Position numbers and translations under genes: made by a program
Notes under the pieces: generated by a model
The model's input: the letters and a program-made list of their open reading frames with translations, nothing else
What the model was told of the DNA's origin: nothing
The model's database searches: none
In this document: piece by piece, positions 14,563 through 17,229 of the stretch
Layout of the letters: each line of letters opens with the position of its first letter
Position numbering within the stretch: the stretch's first letter is position 1
Assembly (NCBI GenBank): GCA_035526665.1
Contig: DATLBY010000229.1
Coordinates: 1 to 17,229 of the forward strand
Direction of reading: 5' to 3'
Length of the DNA: 17,229 bases
Source of the DNA: DATLBY01 sp035526665
GTDB taxonomy: Bacteria; Acidobacteriota; Terriglobia; Bryobacterales; Bryobacteraceae

Positions 14563-16601
14563 TTCACGTCGGTCCAATGCGGGAGGGATACACCGACGCG
14601 GTAGTTGGATTCGTTGAAGTCGGGATTTCGCAGCGGACTGTAGAGACGTTTCCCGGTAAAGGGACGGTCCTGCGTGTAGATCCAGATTCGCTTCTGGTCC
14701 ACCAGGATGACCTCGTCGCGCGCATCGCCCGTCAGGTTCGAAACGTAAGCCGTCAAATCCGGATGCCCATCTTCGGGGAATACAACCACCCGCCGGATCT
14801 GGCCGTCAATCATTCCGCCTTCCTTGCTGTTGCCTGAGAGCAGAATAAACTCCTGCCCGTCGCCCCGCCAGTTGACCGGCAGCATCACGCTGCCGGAATG
14901 GATCGGCTCGTCCTGAGCCAGTATGTTGCCGTCCCAGTCGAAGACTGTCACAATCCCCGGGTTGCGCCAGAAATTGACCGTCACAAACTGCAATCCAGCG
15001 ACGTCCATTCGGTACTTGCCCACCGTGGGACTCTGGGCATGCCCCATGCGCACGTGTTTCAGGATCTTGCCATCGGCGTCGAACATAACGAATCCTTCGT
15101 CGCTGCCGCCCGCATAGACTCGCGGCCGGGCCTTCGGATCCGGACTCAGATTGCCCATCATCACGCCGTCGGCGTGGTCGCGTAGTTCGGTGTCGTGGCT
15201 CCACAACTGCTTCCCGTGGCTGTCCCACAGCGCATAGCCAATGGCAATTTCGTCGCGGCCGTCGCCATTCGCGTCCACCGGATAAGGATAGTGTCCCGTC
15301 TGCCCCTGGCCGTGCCACAGCATCTCCAGCCGGTTGTTGTAAATCCAGAAGTTGGAATACCGGTCTTTGATCAGAATCTCGTGCCGCCGTTTGTCGCCCG
15401 AAAGGTTGACGAACGTAATCGAATCCCCGTTCATCGGGTCGTAAACGTTGGCTTTTGCGGGCGGCTGCATCGGCACCGGGACGCTCTTCACCAGCTTGCC
15501 CGTGCGTCCATCCAGCACCTGCAGCTTGAAGTCTTTCATCAGCACCACTTCACTGCGGCCATCGCCATCAATGTCGTGAATCTGAAACGGCAGATCGTAG
15601 GTGAGCAGGGCGTTGCGCGGATCCGCCTTTCCCTGCTGCCACAGCACCTTCCCCTCCAGGTTGATCGCGGTCAGGCACGTGAGCTGGGCATGGTCATAGG
15701 GGAAGCGCATCAGGTTCTGGCCAATCAGCAGATCGGTCTTGCCGTCGCCATCCAGGTCGCCGAACCGTATGTTCCGGCCCGCTCCGTAATCGCCCAGCTC
15801 AATTTTCTTCCAGACGACCGGCTTCGGATTCTGGGCGCGCAGCTTCTGCAGTTCGGATTCGCGGTGGCGAATGCGTCCCTGGATCGCAGCCATCGCTGCG
15901 TCCGGCGCCTGCACCTGGAAAGCCTGGAAGCGCGCCGGAGCCAGAGACGTTACCCCGGCCTTGCCTTTCAACAGTTCCCGGTCCTCTGCCTGCAGAACCA
16001 GTTTGCCGTCAATATACGCCCGGATCCGCGGCCCTTCGTTTTCCACCCGCAGCGTGTAATAGCGCGCGGATTCATAGGAAAAATCCACCGCCGCAATCTC
16101 CCGCCAGGCGCGCTCTCTCAGCTTCGGCTCAATCGGTTCGTGCAGCGTGATCCGCGCCTTGCGGCCGCCCTCGAGTGAAAACAGGTAGTAGTGCCGGTTG
16201 GTGTGATACCGGAAAATCACGCCCGCAAAATCGTTCCGGCTGAGCGGCTCCACTTTTGCTTCAACGGTGTAGTCGCTCCATTCCGCATCTCCCGTCACGA
16301 AAATAGGATTCGTGAACTGCCTGGTATCCGCTCCCAGGCTCTGTTCGAGATAAGCGTGCCCGTCCTCTTCGCCCACCAGCCACGCGTCCACGTGACAGAT
16401 CACGTTCTCCCAGGGCCCCAGCGGCACGCCCCTGTGAGGTAGATAGTGATACTCCTGGATCGCCGGATTGGTAAACCCCAGCGGCATGGTGAGCCGCCCT
16501 ACCGGAAACCGCGAAAAGTCGTCTTTGAAAAGCTCGCCGCCACGCGCCAGCGGCACGCTGATGGCAAGCACCCGCAGGGCGTTCCATACAACTGAAGACA
16601 T
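14559..16601 (-). CDS. Secreted FG-GAP propeller protein, rhamnogalacturonan-lyase-like (PL11 type)
   Basis: The product is 680 residues, starting at ATG 16601 with GGAG 8 bases upstream and a short signal peptide (ALRVLAISVPLARGG). Residues 24-230 resemble a concanavalin-like beta-sandwich (WSDYTVEAKVEPLSRNDFAG, YYTLRVENEGPRIRAYIDGK). Residues 265-680 form a beta-propeller with calcium-type loops DLDGDGKTD (282-290), DIDGDGRSE (343-351) and DANGDGRDE (443-451), and further weaker repeats. This layout and the closing SNYRVGV segment recall family 11 rhamnogalacturonan lyases, which cut the pectin backbone by calcium-dependent beta-elimination. The lyase call is inference; a non-enzymatic FG-GAP binding protein is possible. 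It lies 31 bases after receptor 3 and overlaps the esterase, so the three form one operon. Confidence 0.72.
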   Translation of the reverse strand: MSSVVWNALRVLAISVPLARGGELFKDDFSRFPVGRLTMPLGFTNPAIQEYHYLPHRGVPLGPWENVICHVDAWLVGEEDGHAYLEQSLGADTRQFTNPIFVTGDAEWSDYTVEAKVEPLSRNDFAGVIFRYHTNRHYYLFSLEGGRKARITLHEPIEPKLRERAWREIAAVDFSYESARYYTLRVENEGPRIRAYIDGKLVLQAEDRELLKGKAGVTSLAPARFQAFQVQAPDAAMAAIQGRIRHRESELQKLRAQNPKPVVWKKIELGDYGAGRNIRFGDLDGDGKTDLLIGQNLMRFPYDHAQLTCLTAINLEGKVLWQQGKADPRNALLTYDLPFQIHDIDGDGRSEVVLMKDFKLQVLDGRTGKLVKSVPVPMQPPAKANVYDPMNGDSITFVNLSGDKRRHEILIKDRYSNFWIYNNRLEMLWHGQGQTGHYPYPVDANGDGRDEIAIGYALWDSHGKQLWSHDTELRDHADGVMMGNLSPDPKARPRVYAGGSDEGFVMFDADGKILKHVRMGHAQSPTVGKYRMDVAGLQFVTVNFWRNPGIVTVFDWDGNILAQDEPIHSGSVMLPVNWRGDGQEFILLSGNSKEGGMIDGQIRRVVVFPEDGHPDLTAYVSNLTGDARDEVILVDQKRIWIYTQDRPFTGKRLYSPLRNPDFNESNYRVGVSLPHWTDVK

Positions 16602-16632
16602 CCGATTGACTCCGTTTAAAAAGTGGCCGAAC

Positions 16633-17229
16633 TTAGAACTCTAACCGCAGGCTCGCCTGCACGCTTCTGGGATTGTAATCCGGGTTTGAAACGCGGATGA
16701 CGCCGAACGTGGCGCTGGAGGCATCCAGGTCCGGAATTCCCAGCATGGGGATGTTGAACGGGTTCAACATCTCGCCGCGTAGAATGAGCCGCGACCGTTC
16801 GTGCACTGCGAATTGCTTGCTCACGCTCATATCATAGTTGAAGAAGTTCGGTCCGGGAATCACGCCGATACCTGAGCTGCCGAACTGCCGCACAGGCTGA
16901 GGCACGCCCGGGTTAATGAAGGCGGGCACTTGGAACGCGGCCGTATCCAGCCAGCGAGCCGCGTTTTCACTGCGCGATTTGCCGCCATGATCCAGCCGGC
17001 CATCCGCCACCCGGTTGGCGCGGTTCGCCGTGGCGCCCGTAGGACTCTGCCCTGGTGATGTGGGCGTCAGCCCGTAGCCGGACTGCCACGTGCTCAGACC
17101 CGAGATCGTCCAGCCGCCCAGGACCGCTTCCGCCACTGCCGGCATGCGGCTGGCGAAATGACGTCCCTTGCCGACCGGCAGCTCGTATACATAATTGAAG
17201 TGCAGGATCCGCGGCGGTGCGAAGGGCAC
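16633..17229 (-). CDS. TonB-dependent receptor 3 (Oar-like), C-terminal part only
   Basis: The last 198 residues of an outer-membrane receptor run in from the right edge. Barrel strands are clear: LHFNYVYELPVGKGRHF, VLGGWTISGLSTWQSG, YDMSVSKQFAVHERSRLILR, EMLNPFNIPMLG, and the terminal VQASLRLEF with the Phe of the barrel-assembly signal. The apparent GTG at the edge is internal, not a start. It is the first visible gene of the operon with the FG-GAP protein (31-base gap) and the esterase, so it likely takes up the sugar products they release. Substrate specificity is inferred from this context only. Confidence 0.93.
   Translation of the reverse strand: MPFAPPRILHFNYVYELPVGKGRHFASRMPAVAEAVLGGWTISGLSTWQSGYGLTPTSPGQSPTGATANRANRVADGRLDHGGKSRSENAARWLDTAAFQVPAFINPGVPQPVRQFGSSGIGVIPGPNFFNYDMSVSKQFAVHERSRLILRGEMLNPFNIPMLGIPDLDASSATFGVIRVSNPDYNPRSVQASLRLEF

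Noticed and set aside
15195..16178. 327-codon open frame on the plus strand
   Set aside because: It lies fully antisense to the FG-GAP protein gene and its product has no recognisable fold. GC-rich third positions of the real gene keep the opposite frame open.

Overview
The window most likely comes from an acidobacterium, probably of the Solibacter/Bryobacter type. This is inferred from gene content and GC-rich codon use, not from a marker gene. It holds three TonB-dependent receptors of the large Oar-like kind, with an N-terminal carboxypeptidase-regulatory domain and a C-terminus in RLEW or RLEF, plus the relic of a fourth. It also holds a membrane-anchored regulator of a type common in that phylum and a high load of toxin-antitoxin (TA) modules. 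No rRNA, tRNA, CRISPR array or intact transposase was seen.

Layout. Positions 1-3003 (minus) carry TonB receptor 1, running off the left edge without its C-terminus. 3153-3832 is a collapsed receptor pseudogene. 3877-4620 (plus) is an AF2212-like antitoxin with a PIN toxin. 4621-4785 is a short spacer rich in palindromes. 4786-8067 (minus) is a complete TonB receptor 2, divergent from a one-transmembrane regulator at 8321-9583 (plus). The shared control region has a good promoter for the receptor and a tandem 9-bp repeat just upstream of it. 9557-10466 is a segment bounded by two 47-bp near-identical direct repeats and holding a decayed VapBC-like module. 10443-11807 (minus) is an exported nitrilase-superfamily enzyme. 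11876-12464 (minus) is a Phd/RelE-type TA pair. 12517-17229 (minus) is an operon: TonB receptor 3 (5' end outside the window), a secreted FG-GAP propeller protein resembling family 11 rhamnogalacturonan lyases, and an exported acetyl-xylan-esterase-like hydrolase.

How the parts fit. The right-hand operon looks like a glycan-use cluster: extracellular cleavage of a pectin-like polymer, de-acetylation, and uptake through the outer membrane. The regulator at 8321 probably senses something outside the cytoplasm and controls receptor 2. TA modules sit in gene borders throughout. The most unusual structure is the 47-bp duplication, which spans the overlapping stop codons of two convergent genes and leaves both genes intact on either side of the inserted VapBC-like segment.
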